A DNA stretch of 50,029 bases from Gammaproteobacteria bacterium (GTDB taxonomy: Bacteria; Pseudomonadota; Gammaproteobacteria; Pseudomonadales; Azotimanducaceae): contig JAPOXO010000073.1 of NCBI GenBank assembly GCA_026707045.1, forward strand, positions 1-50,029, given 5' to 3'. Under the pieces are notes generated by a model. The model saw nothing but the letters and a program-made list of their open reading frames with translations, did no database searches and was not told the origin of the DNA. The position numbers were made by a program, and so were the translations under genes. Within the stretch, counting starts at the first letter, position 1, and every line of letters starts with the position of its first letter. Below are positions 41,393 to 50,029 of this stretch, one piece after another.

Positions 41393-42088
41393 GTGTCACT
41401 AGTTTCGCTGCAGTCGGTATCGAAGACTTACACGAAAGGACGAGAGCGCGTGGATGTGCTTGCGAATCTTTCGTTGGATATTCAGGAGAATGACTTTGTA
41501 GCGCTTATGGGCCCTTCCGGAAGCGGAAAGACAACGGTTCTCAACTTGATTGGGGGCCTCGACCATCCAACGGATGGTGAAGTATTCGTGGGTGGAGCCT
41601 CGCTCAAGTCGCTGTCTGCGGGTAAGCTCGCTCGCTGGAGATCGCAAAACATTGGGTTCGTGTTTCAGTTCTACAACCTCTTGCCCGCATTGACCGCTCA
41701 GCGCAATGTCGAACTACCGCTATTGCTCACCAAACTAAAGGGAAAGGAACGAAAACAGAACGCCCTAACAGCATTGGACATAGTTGGATTGGCCGATCGT
41801 TCAAGGCACCGACCTTCACAGCTATCCGGAGGACAACAACAGCGAGTTGCAATTGCTCGCGCCATTGTGGCAGATCCGGCCATATTGGTCTGTGATGAGC
41901 CGACAGGTGATCTAGATCGCACGAATGCGGAAGAAATCCTCGACTTACTTGAAACGCTCAATCGCAAACACGAGAAGACCATCGTCATGGTCACCCACGA
42001 CCCTAAAGCTGCGGAACATGCCAAGACTACGGTGTACCTTGACAAAGGGCAGCTATCCGTGCAAGAACCATCCACTTCCGAGAACTGA
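41393..42088 (+). CDS. ABC transporter ATP-binding protein (MacB/LolD type)
   Basis: A 231-residue ATPase of the LolD/MacB class: Walker A GPSGSGKT, Q-loop FQFYNLLPALTAQRNVELPL, signature LSGGQQQRVAIARAI, Walker B ILVCDEPTGDLD, switch His in MVTHDPKA. These ATPases drive mechanotransmission pumps without moving cargo through the membrane themselves. It begins with GTG at 41393, preceded by AGGAG, 17 bases after the adaptor. Confidence 0.95.
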   Translation: MSLVSLQSVSKTYTKGRERVDVLANLSLDIQENDFVALMGPSGSGKTTVLNLIGGLDHPTDGEVFVGGASLKSLSAGKLARWRSQNIGFVFQFYNLLPALTAQRNVELPLLLTKLKGKERKQNALTALDIVGLADRSRHRPSQLSGGQQQRVAIARAIVADPAILVCDEPTGDLDRTNAEEILDLLETLNRKHEKTIVMVTHDPKAAEHAKTTVYLDKGQLSVQEPSTSEN

Positions 42089-42091
42089 TTC

Positions 42092-43237
42092 ATGGGAAGA
42101 ATTCAGTTTTTGATTCGATGCATGTTTCGCCACAAGTTGCGAACCATCCTGACCATGCTGTCGCTTGTTACAGCATTTCTTCTCTTCTTAATGCTTCGAT
42201 CAGTTGCGGTAGTTTTCGAGGCGGGCTGGGTCGATTTTGAGGAAACACGACTTACAACGCAATCAAAGTATTCAATGATCGATCGATTGCCCTTGGCGCA
42301 TGAAGATGTAATTCATTCGATTGACGGCGTAGTTGAAGTGACTCACGCATCATGGTTTGGTGGGGTTTTCAAAGAAGGGGAAACCGGAGACGCGACCTTT
42401 GCGATTGATCCTACCACTTACTTTAAGGTGTACTCTGAGTATGTAGTAGACCCGGACCAATTGGCGGAGTTTCAATCCACGCGGACGGCGGCATTGGCAC
42501 CAGAGTCGCTAATGGAGAAATATGGATGGGAAATTGGACAGAAGATTCCTGTCATCAGTCCTATACATCCAAATCCTACAGGAGGTCCGTGGATTTTTGA
42601 CTTGGTTGGTACCTACGCATCGCCTGATGAAAGTAACGCTTTTCTAGCTTTTTTGTTTCACTACGAACGGATGGTGGATACGTTCGCATACGGTACAGCC
42701 GGATGGTACATGCTCACGATCGACGATCCCGACAGAGCTGACGAAATCTCTGCTGCAATCGACAAGAAATTCGAGAACTCGTCCGATGAAACACGGACGA
42801 TGACCGAATCTGAGAGCTTTCGACAGTTTGCGGCACAGCTTGGCGACATTAGTTTGATAGTGACCGGCATACTTAGTGCGGTGTTCTTCACGATGATTCT
42901 GCTCACTGCAAACACAATGGTTCAGGGGTATCACGAGAGGGTATCCGAACTAGCAGTCATGAAGACTCTGGGATTCTCCAATGCAAGTGTTTCCGTATAC
43001 ATTCTGGCGGAGGCTTTGCTTATGTGTTGCATCAGTGCTGCAATTGGGATCGGTGTGGGCACACTTGTAGTAATTGGGATTCAGGACTATATGCCTCCAA
43101 TGATTCCTATATATTTCGATCCCATTACTTGTGCTTGGGCTGGATTGATTGCAATTGGACTCGGCGCTCTAGTAGGTTCCGTTCCCGCAATCAACGCAAA
43201 CCGATTAGTCATCGTCGACGCACTTCACGCGCATTAG
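42092..43237 (+). CDS. FtsX/MacB-type permease (first of two)
   Basis: A 381-residue membrane protein with a helix after the basic N-terminus (FRHKLRTILTMLSLVTAFLLFLMLRS), a large periplasmic MacB-core domain (about residues 45-260), and three C-terminal helices in the FtsX domain, including VMKTLGFSNASVSVYILAEALLM. Its start overlaps no gene but lies three bases after the ATPase stop. It is one of two different permeases in the operon, so the pump is likely a heterodimer in the membrane. Confidence 0.92.
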   Translation: MGRIQFLIRCMFRHKLRTILTMLSLVTAFLLFLMLRSVAVVFEAGWVDFEETRLTTQSKYSMIDRLPLAHEDVIHSIDGVVEVTHASWFGGVFKEGETGDATFAIDPTTYFKVYSEYVVDPDQLAEFQSTRTAALAPESLMEKYGWEIGQKIPVISPIHPNPTGGPWIFDLVGTYASPDESNAFLAFLFHYERMVDTFAYGTAGWYMLTIDDPDRADEISAAIDKKFENSSDETRTMTESESFRQFAAQLGDISLIVTGILSAVFFTMILLTANTMVQGYHERVSELAVMKTLGFSNASVSVYILAEALLMCCISAAIGIGVGTLVVIGIQDYMPPMIPIYFDPITCAWAGLIAIGLGALVGSVPAINANRLVIVDALHAH

Positions 43238-43250
43238 CGGTCTACGGGTC

Positions 43251-44414
43251 ATGTTTGAACAGTTTTTGACGATTTCCGCGATGAATATTCGAAACATCGT
43301 CTCTCGTTGGAGTTCATCGTCTGTAGTGGTTGTTGGGATCGCAGGCGTAGTTGCTGTTCTCGTTGCGATGCTATCGATGGCATCTGGTATCTCCAACGTC
43401 TTTTCCAAGTCCACCGCCACAGATAGAGCTGTGGTCGTTAGGAGCGGGTCAGACTCAGAACTATCGAGCAATCTATCAGGGGAGGTCGGCAGAATTGTTG
43501 CTGCAATGGATGGCGTTGCCATTGCAGCACCCGAACTTTATGCTGTTGCAGATGTCCCGAAAAAAGCCACTGGAACACCTGCCAATACAGTAGTTCGTGG
43601 CGTGGAAACACTGTCTTTTGACATACGACCGAAACTCAAGATTATTGAAGGCAGAATGTTCGAGTCCGGTCGGAACGAAATCATTGTTGGTGTCAAGACC
43701 AGAGCAGAATTTGAGGGGATGGACATTGGAAATCAGTTGATCGTTCGTGAGAGTACGTGGGAAGTGGTAGGAATTTTTGAAGCGGATGGATCGATAGCAG
43801 AGTCGGAAATTTGGGCGGATTTAACGGTGACACAATCCGCATTTCGACGCCAGCAATCCATAACTGTAGTGCGTGTTCAGTTTGATTCGCCGACGGATTT
43901 CGACAACGTAGCAGCACTAATCGAGGATGATCCTAGGTTGGAAACCGATTTCGTCAGAGAGGAAGACTGGTTTTCATCGCAATCCGATAGTTCTACCGTA
44001 GTAATACGGGTTTTTGGTGTCGTTGTTGCCATCATCATGAGCATCGGTGCAATTTTTGCCGCACTCAATACGATGTATTCTGCGGTCGCCGCACGAACTT
44101 TCGAAATTGCAACTCTCCGCGCGATCGGCTTTGGTGGCGCGCCTGTGTTGGTATCAGTGATGCTAGAGGCGATGTTTCTTGCTTTGGTTGGCGGCATTAT
44201 CGGCGCTGCAATCTCGTTCCTGACATTCAACGGATTTACCGTTTCGACGCTGAATCAGCAGACCTTCAGTCAAGTTGCATTTGATTTTGCAGTCACGCCG
44301 GAACTAATGGTGGCGGGGCTTGTGTTGAGTTTGGCCCTGGGATTCATTGGTGGAATCTTTCCGGGGTTTCGGGCTGTGTTCTTGCCTGTGACCACGGCAC
44401 TTCGTGGTGAATAA
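43251..44414 (+). CDS. FtsX/MacB-type permease (second of two)
   Basis: The 387-residue partner of the preceding permease, with the same four-helix plan: an N-terminal helix (SSSVVVVGIAGVVAVLVAMLSM), a periplasmic domain and an FtsX end with FEIATLRAIGFGGAPVLVSVMLEA. The helices are intact and the two copies are not obviously recent duplicates. It ends the efflux operon and converges on the flavodoxin gene, three bases from its stop. Confidence 0.92.
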   Translation: MFEQFLTISAMNIRNIVSRWSSSSVVVVGIAGVVAVLVAMLSMASGISNVFSKSTATDRAVVVRSGSDSELSSNLSGEVGRIVAAMDGVAIAAPELYAVADVPKKATGTPANTVVRGVETLSFDIRPKLKIIEGRMFESGRNEIIVGVKTRAEFEGMDIGNQLIVRESTWEVVGIFEADGSIAESEIWADLTVTQSAFRRQQSITVVRVQFDSPTDFDNVAALIEDDPRLETDFVREEDWFSSQSDSSTVVIRVFGVVVAIIMSIGAIFAALNTMYSAVAARTFEIATLRAIGFGGAPVLVSVMLEAMFLALVGGIIGAAISFLTFNGFTVSTLNQQTFSQVAFDFAVTPELMVAGLVLSLALGFIGGIFPGFRAVFLPVTTALRGE

Positions 44415-44417
44415 CTC

Positions 44418-44885
44418 TTAATAGATTCCCAAATCCAATCCAGCAGCAAATGTGAGACCGAGCTCGCGACACTTTTCAAGATGCTTGTCCGTGAGATCGC
44501 CTTTCACGACCAAGGCTTCCTGAGACTCCACGAAGGGATATCCCCTTGCGATTCTCTGAATTGCTGTGAGTGCACCTGTTCCATCGGTGCTTGCTTTGAT
44601 AAACACAGCGTAGGGCAGAGGACTTAACTTTCCTTCCACTTCGTAGAACGTGCGGTCGAAGAAGTCTTTGAGAGCACCCGACATGTATCCAAAATTTTCC
44701 GGTGTTCCAAGAATGAGCGCATTGGCTATGAGTAGGTCGTCAGCGTTGGCTTGAAATGCGGACTTCGCATTTATAGCCACAGAATCCGAATCGATACTCA
44801 CCGCTCCCTCGATCACGGCTTGTGCCATACGTTCCGTAGAACCCGACTTAGAGTGATAAACAATTAAGAGACTCTTCTTAGGCAT
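44418..44885 (-). CDS. Flavodoxin-fold protein (NAD(P)H:quinone oxidoreductase-like)
   Basis: A 155-residue flavodoxin-like protein: the FMN phosphate loop is VYHSKSGSTERMAQAV and the second FMN loop is LGTPENFGYMSGALKDFFDRTFYE. This resembles WrbA/NAD(P)H-dependent FMN reductases more than electron-shuttle flavodoxins, and a flavin- or quinone-reduction role is likely. It stands alone on the minus strand and could supply reduced flavin, but there is no link to the monooxygenase gene 7 kb away. Confidence 0.85.
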   Translation of the reverse strand: MPKKSLLIVYHSKSGSTERMAQAVIEGAVSIDSDSVAINAKSAFQANADDLLIANALILGTPENFGYMSGALKDFFDRTFYEVEGKLSPLPYAVFIKASTDGTGALTAIQRIARGYPFVESQEALVVKGDLTDKHLEKCRELGLTFAAGLDLGIY

Positions 44886-45026
44886 TGTTGTATCTGCGGA
44901 TGCATTTGCAGTATTGCACCAGAGTCCAAGAGACTACCCTTTTCATCAGCAACAACATTACAGAAAAATTTTCGAAAGAGCTAGTAAGAAGAACAAGTGA
45001 AGAGTGCCCGACGGAAATGCTTGGAA

Positions 45027-45042
45027 GGCGCTGATAAGCGCC
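45027..45042 (-). terminator. Hairpin after the Yip1-family gene
   Basis: GGCGCT, GATA loop, AGCGCC is a perfect six-base GC-rich stem 63 bases beyond the stop of the minus-strand gene at 45105. On that strand it is followed by TTCC with only a weak T-tract. It is a possible terminator. The remainder of 44886-45104 shows nothing else. Confidence 0.35.
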
Positions 45043-45104
45043 ATTGAAATTCCCAATCGGATAGGCGTGAGAATGCCTCAAGCCATTTCAGCCAGCAAAT
45101 GAAG

Positions 45105-45755
45105 TCATGGAACTAGAAATACCCCTGGCACAAATTGCAGCAAAGCCACCGCTCCAACTGACGGCAACACGACCAACAAGCTGGTCGATAGACTCCTTTC
45201 AGTCCAACTCATGACGCCATTTACGGCAATGTAGATCGACCAAATCAATGAAATTGGAATCCAATAGACGTCGAATGAAGAAATGGCCGACAAAGGAAAC
45301 GACGGAAATGAAGAGAATGTAATGTATAGATCAACGTTCGCGAACTTGTCATAACAAATGTCTGCGATGGATCCCAAGAGGTCTGGCAATGCTGTCCACG
45401 ATGTGAAGCCCAGCCATTGACGCCAGCCGATGTCAACACTGAGTACCTTACTCGCGACCCAAAAGTAGCTTGTCCAAACCAAAAGAATGCACAATGTCCA
45501 GATCGCATCCACAATACCCACGTAAGCTGGACCAGACCCAAAATCTAGTACTCGTTCGAAAGACACCGAACTAACGACGGTGCCATCATCAAGCATTCGT
45601 TCGACAGTCACATCATCGAGTGTCATTAAGGAAAGCCACAGGCAAACAAACCCCACGATGAGGATTGACCATAACGGTAAAAGGTAGGAAGTCTGACCTC
45701 GAGACTCATTGAACACTTCACGCGGCAGAACAAATATCCTAAGAAGACGAAACAT
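45105..45755 (-). CDS. Yip1-family integral membrane protein
   Basis: A 216-residue protein with about five hydrophobic helices (SYLLPLWSILIVGFVCLWLSL first; VVLPSVGAVALLQFVPGVFLV last). The N-terminal FRLLRIFVLPREVFNESRGQ, an amphipathic lead-in with a Pro, is the usual opening of bacterial Yip1 domain proteins. Function in bacteria is unknown. I used the ATG at 45755; a TTG at 45770 adds five residues. It is isolated from its neighbours by 219 and about 500 bases. Confidence 0.7.
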   Translation of the reverse strand: MFRLLRIFVLPREVFNESRGQTSYLLPLWSILIVGFVCLWLSLMTLDDVTVERMLDDGTVVSSVSFERVLDFGSGPAYVGIVDAIWTLCILLVWTSYFWVASKVLSVDIGWRQWLGFTSWTALPDLLGSIADICYDKFANVDLYITFSSFPSFPLSAISSFDVYWIPISLIWSIYIAVNGVMSWTERSLSTSLLVVLPSVGAVALLQFVPGVFLVP

Positions 45756-46291
45756 CTGTGGGATCTTCAATCAATGGCAGCTTCGTTGTTCTCATGCTAG
45801 CAATTGCAGTCTAAATGGTCCAAGAGTGAATGGGCACCAAGGTTGCAATCCAGCCGGTTGCGCCACTGTAGCAGCGTGTCTAAACGGTTCAATTGCAACA
45901 GGTGACTGTCTTCTTCAGAAAATTCTTGATGAGTTGGTCAGGTGCAAAGCGCGAGGGTCCGCAAACACTTTTACAACATCGTCCCCTGTTCCAGCGTCCA
46001 ACCGATTGCGTTCGCCAACCGGAAGATTATTGTGTACAAGGGACTCCATAAATAAACAGACACCTAACAGAATTCAATAAAAGTCGACTCCTGAAGGAAG
46101 ATCTAAACCAATATTGACTTTCTTAAAATGTGCGGCGCAAATCACGCATCTCACAGTTAATTTGAAGCGCAAGAAATTGAAGGCTGAGTCACTTGCTACA
46201 TGAATGGAAGAATGTTCTTGCACGAATCCCATCTTAACCGAGGCACGAGGATAAATGCGATGCCGCGATGGCACAAAGAGAACCGTCTCGC
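45756..46291. other. Gene-free stretch upstream of threonine ammonia-lyase
   Basis: I see no gene or RNA here. An inverted 8-mer GTTGCAAT (45842-45849) / ATTGCAAC (45892-45899) 42 bases apart is the only structure. A 66-codon minus-strand frame at 46074-46274 has no ribosome site and an unprotein-like composition. Confidence 0.4.
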
Positions 46292-47506
46292 ATGACTCAG
46301 ATTAAGCTCGAAGCAATTCAAGCAGCCAAGGAAAGAGTCAGCCCGCATCTAGTTAGATCGCAGCTGTCCCGTTCCGAAACATTGTCGAGTGAAACCGGTT
46401 GCGACCTGGTTCTCAAGTTCGAAAATCAGCAATTTACTGCTTCTTTCAAAGAACGAGGCGCCCTCAACAAGCTTTTGTTACTGGATGAAGAACAACGCGA
46501 ACATGGAGTGGTGGCTGCATCTGCAGGAAATCATGCACAAGCATTAGCTAGACACGGACAGCGACTGGGAATACCTGTTCACGTTGTAATGCCGAAATTC
46601 ACGCCAAATACCAAAGTTGAACATACAAAGGTATTTGGTGCGCGAGTAACAATTCACGGTGACAATGTCGATAAAAGTATGAGCCTTGCCAAGGATCTCG
46701 CCGACGAATACTCGTATACGCTTGTTCACCCATTCGACGACATCAACGTAATTGAAGGACAAGGCACACTTGGTCTGGAAATGTTGGAACAAGATCCACG
46801 CATTGACACCGTTGTCGTTCCTATCGGGGGAGGCGGACTTGCTTCAGGTATTGCTTCCGCCGTCAAGCATATAAAGCCAGAAGTGCGAGTCATTGGAGTA
46901 CAGGTCGACACTTTTAACACCGCATACGCGCATTTTCATGGCTTGGAGCCTACGGAGGAGAGGTCCGCACTAACGATTGCGGAGGGTATTGCGGTGAAAC
47001 GTCCAGGTGCTGTCACTCGTCCTCTCATCATGTCTTTGCTTGATGAAGTAGTGCAAGTCACCGAACAGCAAATTGAAACTGCCATATTCACTTTGCTTGA
47101 ATTTGAGAAGACGGTAGTCGAAGGTGCAGGTGCTGCTTCATTAGCTGCCGTAACGGCCTACCCCGAAATTGCGAAAGGTAGAACTGCACTCATAGTTTCT
47201 GGTGGAAACATCGAGATGATCACTCTTTCCGCCGTATTGCAGAGAGGATTGGTTCGCAAGAGCCGGCTTGTATGGATGCGCGTGATCATTCCTGATGTAC
47301 CCGGGTCTCTCGCCAAGCTTACACAGCACTTAGGATTGCTGGATAGCAACATCGTCGACATTGTTCACCGACGGACTTCTCATTCTTCAACTATTGGAGC
47401 GCAGCCCCTCAACATACTCGTTCATCTTTGTGGCGAAGAGGAGTCTGACTTTGTTGTGGACTCTTTATGCAAACAAGGCTACGACGCGAGAGTTCTGGTC
47501 GATTGA
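46292..47506 (+). CDS. ilvA: Threonine ammonia-lyase with C-terminal ACT domain
   Basis: A 404-residue PLP enzyme turning threonine to 2-oxobutyrate and ammonia. The PLP lysine is in FTASFKERGALNKL (Lys53), the Gly-rich phosphate loop is GGGGLASG and the late SGGNIEM is intact. A regulatory ACT domain occupies the last 75 residues (VWMRVIIPDVPGSLAKLTQHL). This length is that of the short, catabolic/TdcB-like form rather than the long two-ACT biosynthetic IlvA. I took ATG 46292, which gives the family N-terminus; ATG 46268 adds eight residues. 2-Oxobutyrate could lead to isoleucine or to propionyl-CoA, a possible substrate for the carboxylase next door. Confidence 0.9.
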   Translation: MTQIKLEAIQAAKERVSPHLVRSQLSRSETLSSETGCDLVLKFENQQFTASFKERGALNKLLLLDEEQREHGVVAASAGNHAQALARHGQRLGIPVHVVMPKFTPNTKVEHTKVFGARVTIHGDNVDKSMSLAKDLADEYSYTLVHPFDDINVIEGQGTLGLEMLEQDPRIDTVVVPIGGGGLASGIASAVKHIKPEVRVIGVQVDTFNTAYAHFHGLEPTEERSALTIAEGIAVKRPGAVTRPLIMSLLDEVVQVTEQQIETAIFTLLEFEKTVVEGAGAASLAAVTAYPEIAKGRTALIVSGGNIEMITLSAVLQRGLVRKSRLVWMRVIIPDVPGSLAKLTQHLGLLDSNIVDIVHRRTSHSSTIGAQPLNILVHLCGEEESDFVVDSLCKQGYDARVLVD

Positions 47507-47539
47507 CTAATTGAGGTAGAGCTCAATTCCCCGTTCTGA

Positions 47540-50029
47540 CTACCAAGTATCGATGTATGGATATTTCTTTTCGGTTCGCGGTTGAGTAGGTGGCAATCGC
47601 TTGAGGCTGCTCGCGATCCATTCCCTAGTGTCGGCCGGATCGATTACATCGTCCAATCCGCCACCCACACCGGCATTGATAGCCTTCGCACCTTCATAAG
47701 CTCGTGCAACACGACGTTCGAACTCCTCTTTTCGCTGTTCGGGATCTTCAATTGCAGCAAGTTCCTTACGGAATCCTAGCTTTACGGATCCCTCAATGTT
47801 CATGCCGGCAAATTCCGCAGTTGGCCAGGCGACCGTAAAGAAGCCCACAAGCGAACTTGCACCGCACATCGCCTGAACACCCAGTCCATAGGCTTTGCGA
47901 ACCACGACACCGAATAGTGGAGTGGTCAGATTTGCACCTGCATTGAACATCCGGACACAGTGGCGTACGAGCGCGGTCTTCTCGACATCGGGACCAACCA
48001 TCATTCCTGGACAGTCCATGAGACTGAGAACGGGGATATCGAAAGCGTCGCACAATTGAATGAATCTGGCCCCTTTGTCTGCTCCATCGGAGTCAATCGC
48101 TCCAGCAAGATGGTGTGGATTGTTCGCAATTACACCCATCGGGTTGCCTTCGACCCGAATGAAAGCGGTGATCACTCCTATTCCAAATTTTTCTCGAATT
48201 TCAAGAACAGAATCTACGTCGGCTAGGGTGTAGATGATGTCTTTCATGTTGTAAAGACGCAATCTGTTTTCTGGAACGATATGTCGAAGTTTTCGTTGGT
48301 CAGGAGACTCCCATTCCTTCGTACTTCCCTGAAAGTACGAAAGATACTTCTTGGCGACCTGCACAGCGTCCGCCTCGTCTGTCGCGAGCAGATCGACGAC
48401 TCCGTTTGGCACTTGGAAAGACATGGGACCGACTTCTTCGGGTGTATAGATTCCAAGACCTCCACCTTCGATCATTGCGGGTCCGCCCATTGCGACAGTA
48501 GTTTTTTCGGTGGCTATGATCACGTCACAACAGGCAACCAATGCTGTGTTCCCTGCAAACGTACGTCCATTGATCACACTGATCAATGGAACCAATCCGG
48601 ACAGTTTTGAAAATTGAGTAAACGTGTGAGTGTCGAAGGCCACTCCTGGACCCCGGCTGTCGTCACCTGGCCGTCCTCCACCTCCCTCACCAAATAGGAT
48701 AAGGGGAATCCGAAATCGACTAGCCAGCTCAAACATTCTGTCCTGCTTGTAGTGATTGCGTCCTCCCTGAGTCCCTGCCAGCACCGTGTAGTCGTAGTGC
48801 ACCAACATGGTTCTAGCCGCTTCTTCACCAACCAAATCCGCATTGACAGTGCCAATGCCCGCAATCAATCCATCGGCTGGAGTGTTTTTTCGCAGTGTTT
48901 CCATATCGTGGCGACTGTGTTGTCGGGCCACAATCAATGGCCAGTACTCACGGAAACTACCGTCGTCCATGAGCTCAGCAATGTTCTCGCGAGGCATGCG
49001 GTAGCCTCGCGCATAGCGCTTGGCGACTGCCTCCGGTCGATTCTCGTCGTAGATATACGAGTGTCTCTTGTAGGTTAGTTCGAGATCGTCCCGAATGTGG
49101 TCTAAATCGACCTCGAAGTCACGTTTCTGTCCCTTGGCAGAAATTTCAGTGTGTTCGACAAAGACGATGGGATAGCCTTTTCGAACGACATCCCCCTCGT
49201 TCATCGTGACTTTTCGCACGATCCCGTCGTGATCAGCTGCAATAACATGCTCCATCTTCATGGCTTCCACAACCGCAACCTGTTGTCCGCCCACGACTTC
49301 GTCGCCGTCGGAAACATCTACGGAAACTATCGTTCCTTGTATGGGTGAACTTAGTCCAGTTGATCCCTCTGGTGCATCGATGAACGTAACCTCTGCTCCA
49401 TCTGCTTCCTCTTGGCGAGCCTCCTCTTTTACTTTGGCGTCATGAGCAAAAAGTGCTAGGGGGTCATTGGTGTCAACCCGAGCACCCGCAAATCCTTGAG
49501 ATTCTTCCGACGTCTTGAGACTTGGACCGATGTAGGAACTTACGCTTTTATTAGTAGTTAATTCTTCTACGTTTTCGTCTATCCAGCGAGTCGTTATTGC
49601 AGCGTTTGAGAAATCGGAGTGAGTGACAATATTGGATAGAAATGGAATGTTCGTGTCCAAGCCTTCAATGCGAAACTCTGCGAGTGCTCTTGCGCATCGT
49701 GTTACGGCCTGTTCAACTGAAGAACCTCTAACGATCACTTTTGCCAGCAAAGAGTCAAAGCTGAGCGAGGTTCGATATCCGGAATATCCCATGCCATCAA
49801 TACGGACACCGGGACCGGTAGGTACATCGTAGACAGTCAACGTACCTTGAGAGGGTAAGACATCGCCGTTGGGCTTCATGGTCTCCATGTTCACCCGTGC
49901 TTGAATTGCAAAGCCTTGTTGACCTACAGTTTGGCCCAATCCAAGATCTTCAAGGGTCTCGCCATTTCCAATTCGAAGTTGCGTTTGTACAAGATCAACG
50001 CCAGTGATTTCCTCGGTGACGGTATGCTC
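47540..50029 (-). CDS. Single-chain acyl-CoA carboxylase: biotin carboxylase, biotinyl and carboxyltransferase domains (3' part)
   Basis: The frame is open to the right edge, so the N-terminal biotin carboxylase part is cut. The visible 829 residues begin in that domain (EHTVTEEITGVDLVQTQLRI), continue to its C-terminal domain, then a biotinyl domain with the biotin-accepting Lys in VEAMKMEH (codon 49256-49258), then a full carboxyltransferase (about 530 residues: GEGGGGRPGD, VINGRTFAGNTALVA, GGPAMIEGGGLGIY, MDCPGMMVGPDVE). Such one-polypeptide enzymes are known as long-chain acyl-CoA carboxylases, related to propionyl/acetyl-CoA carboxylases. It would add bicarbonate to an acyl-CoA, making a substituted malonyl-CoA. 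It converges on the threonine ammonia-lyase gene with 33 bases between. Chain-length preference cannot be read from sequence. Confidence 0.93.
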   Translation of the reverse strand, partial: EHTVTEEITGVDLVQTQLRIGNGETLEDLGLGQTVGQQGFAIQARVNMETMKPNGDVLPSQGTLTVYDVPTGPGVRIDGMGYSGYRTSLSFDSLLAKVIVRGSSVEQAVTRCARALAEFRIEGLDTNIPFLSNIVTHSDFSNAAITTRWIDENVEELTTNKSVSSYIGPSLKTSEESQGFAGARVDTNDPLALFAHDAKVKEEARQEEADGAEVTFIDAPEGSTGLSSPIQGTIVSVDVSDGDEVVGGQQVAVVEAMKMEHVIAADHDGIVRKVTMNEGDVVRKGYPIVFVEHTEISAKGQKRDFEVDLDHIRDDLELTYKRHSYIYDENRPEAVAKRYARGYRMPRENIAELMDDGSFREYWPLIVARQHSRHDMETLRKNTPADGLIAGIGTVNADLVGEEAARTMLVHYDYTVLAGTQGGRNHYKQDRMFELASRFRIPLILFGEGGGGRPGDDSRGPGVAFDTHTFTQFSKLSGLVPLISVINGRTFAGNTALVACCDVIIATEKTTVAMGGPAMIEGGGLGIYTPEEVGPMSFQVPNGVVDLLATDEADAVQVAKKYLSYFQGSTKEWESPDQRKLRHIVPENRLRLYNMKDIIYTLADVDSVLEIREKFGIGVITAFIRVEGNPMGVIANNPHHLAGAIDSDGADKGARFIQLCDAFDIPVLSLMDCPGMMVGPDVEKTALVRHCVRMFNAGANLTTPLFGVVVRKAYGLGVQAMCGASSLVGFFTVAWPTAEFAGMNIEGSVKLGFRKELAAIEDPEQRKEEFERRVARAYEGAKAINAGVGGGLDDVIDPADTREWIASSLKRLPPTQPRTEKKYPYIDTW

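Noticed and set aside
45842-45899. Inverted 8-mer pair as a regulatory stem
   Set aside because: A perfect 8-base match over a 42-base loop is expected by chance in a 50-kb window and has no supporting context.
46074-46274. 66-codon minus-strand frame upstream of threonine ammonia-lyase
   Set aside because: No ribosome site and no recognisable features; it overlaps the likely promoter region.
1-50029. Mobile elements, prophage, CRISPR array or RNA genes
   Set aside because: I found no transposase or integrase motif, no repeat-spacer pattern, no tRNA cloverleaf and no rRNA sequence; tandem paralogues (Rieske pair, FtsX pair) are ordinary gene duplicates.

Overview
Organism and style. The window reads as a chromosomal segment of a free-living Gram-negative bacterium of moderate GC (roughly half; hand counts of coding stretches give about 53% in one place and 33% in the most AT-rich one). 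A TonB-dependent outer-membrane receptor, a MuiA/DUF4139 protein, an HlyD adaptor with FtsX-type permeases, a PhyH dioxygenase and a class I fumarase point to a proteobacterium, most likely a gammaproteobacterium of marine or similar habitat; this placement is inference. GTG and TTG starts are frequent, several with good Shine-Dalgarno sequences. I saw no rRNA, tRNA, CRISPR array, transposase, integrase or phage gene.

Layout. (1) 1-1345, minus: 5' part of a DUF4139/MuiA-like secreted protein. (2) 1713-9364, plus: a crotonase, then livH-livM-livG-livF, a long-chain-type acyl-CoA synthetase whose start overlaps the livF stop, and the livK lipoprotein. This looks like an import-and-activate module for an organic acid. 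(3) 9416-10324: a lone HNH endonuclease of the phosphorothioate-DNA-binding (McrA/SBD) type. (4) 10346-18334, minus: a Gfo/Idh/MocA oxidoreductase, an ABC-2 permease fused to an M1-aminopeptidase-like domain lacking HExxH, and a large secreted protein of repeated carboxypeptidase-regulatory-like domains. (5) 18560-20390, plus: SPFH/Band-7 protein and PhyH-type dioxygenase. (6) 20398-26020, minus: mandelate-racemase-like enzyme, a pyroglutamyl-peptidase-like protein with Ser in place of the nucleophilic Cys, an aminotransferase, a tiny ORF and a membrane-anchored type-B carboxylesterase. (7) trpS at 26403, and a TonB receptor (minus) starting at 30495. (8) 30713-34244, plus: two tandem paralogues, each a Rieske domain plus a large domain I do not recognise, converging on a minus-strand operon (38038 to 34290) of an alpha/beta-hydrolase fold protein, a luciferase-like monooxygenase and a halogenase-like flavoprotein. 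(9) Class I fumarase; then a four-gene efflux operon (HlyD adaptor, ATPase, two FtsX permeases). (10) Flavodoxin, Yip1-family membrane protein, threonine ammonia-lyase, and a single-chain biotin-dependent acyl-CoA carboxylase running off the right end.

How the genes work together. Much of the window is acyl-CoA and organic-acid metabolism: import and activation (liv/acyl-CoA synthetase/crotonase), carboxylation, fumarase, threonine ammonia-lyase giving 2-oxobutyrate, which is a propionyl-CoA precursor. The least explained parts are the Rieske pair with its facing halogenase/monooxygenase operon, the aminotransferase/C15-like/racemase-like operon, and the permease fused to a dead-looking peptidase.
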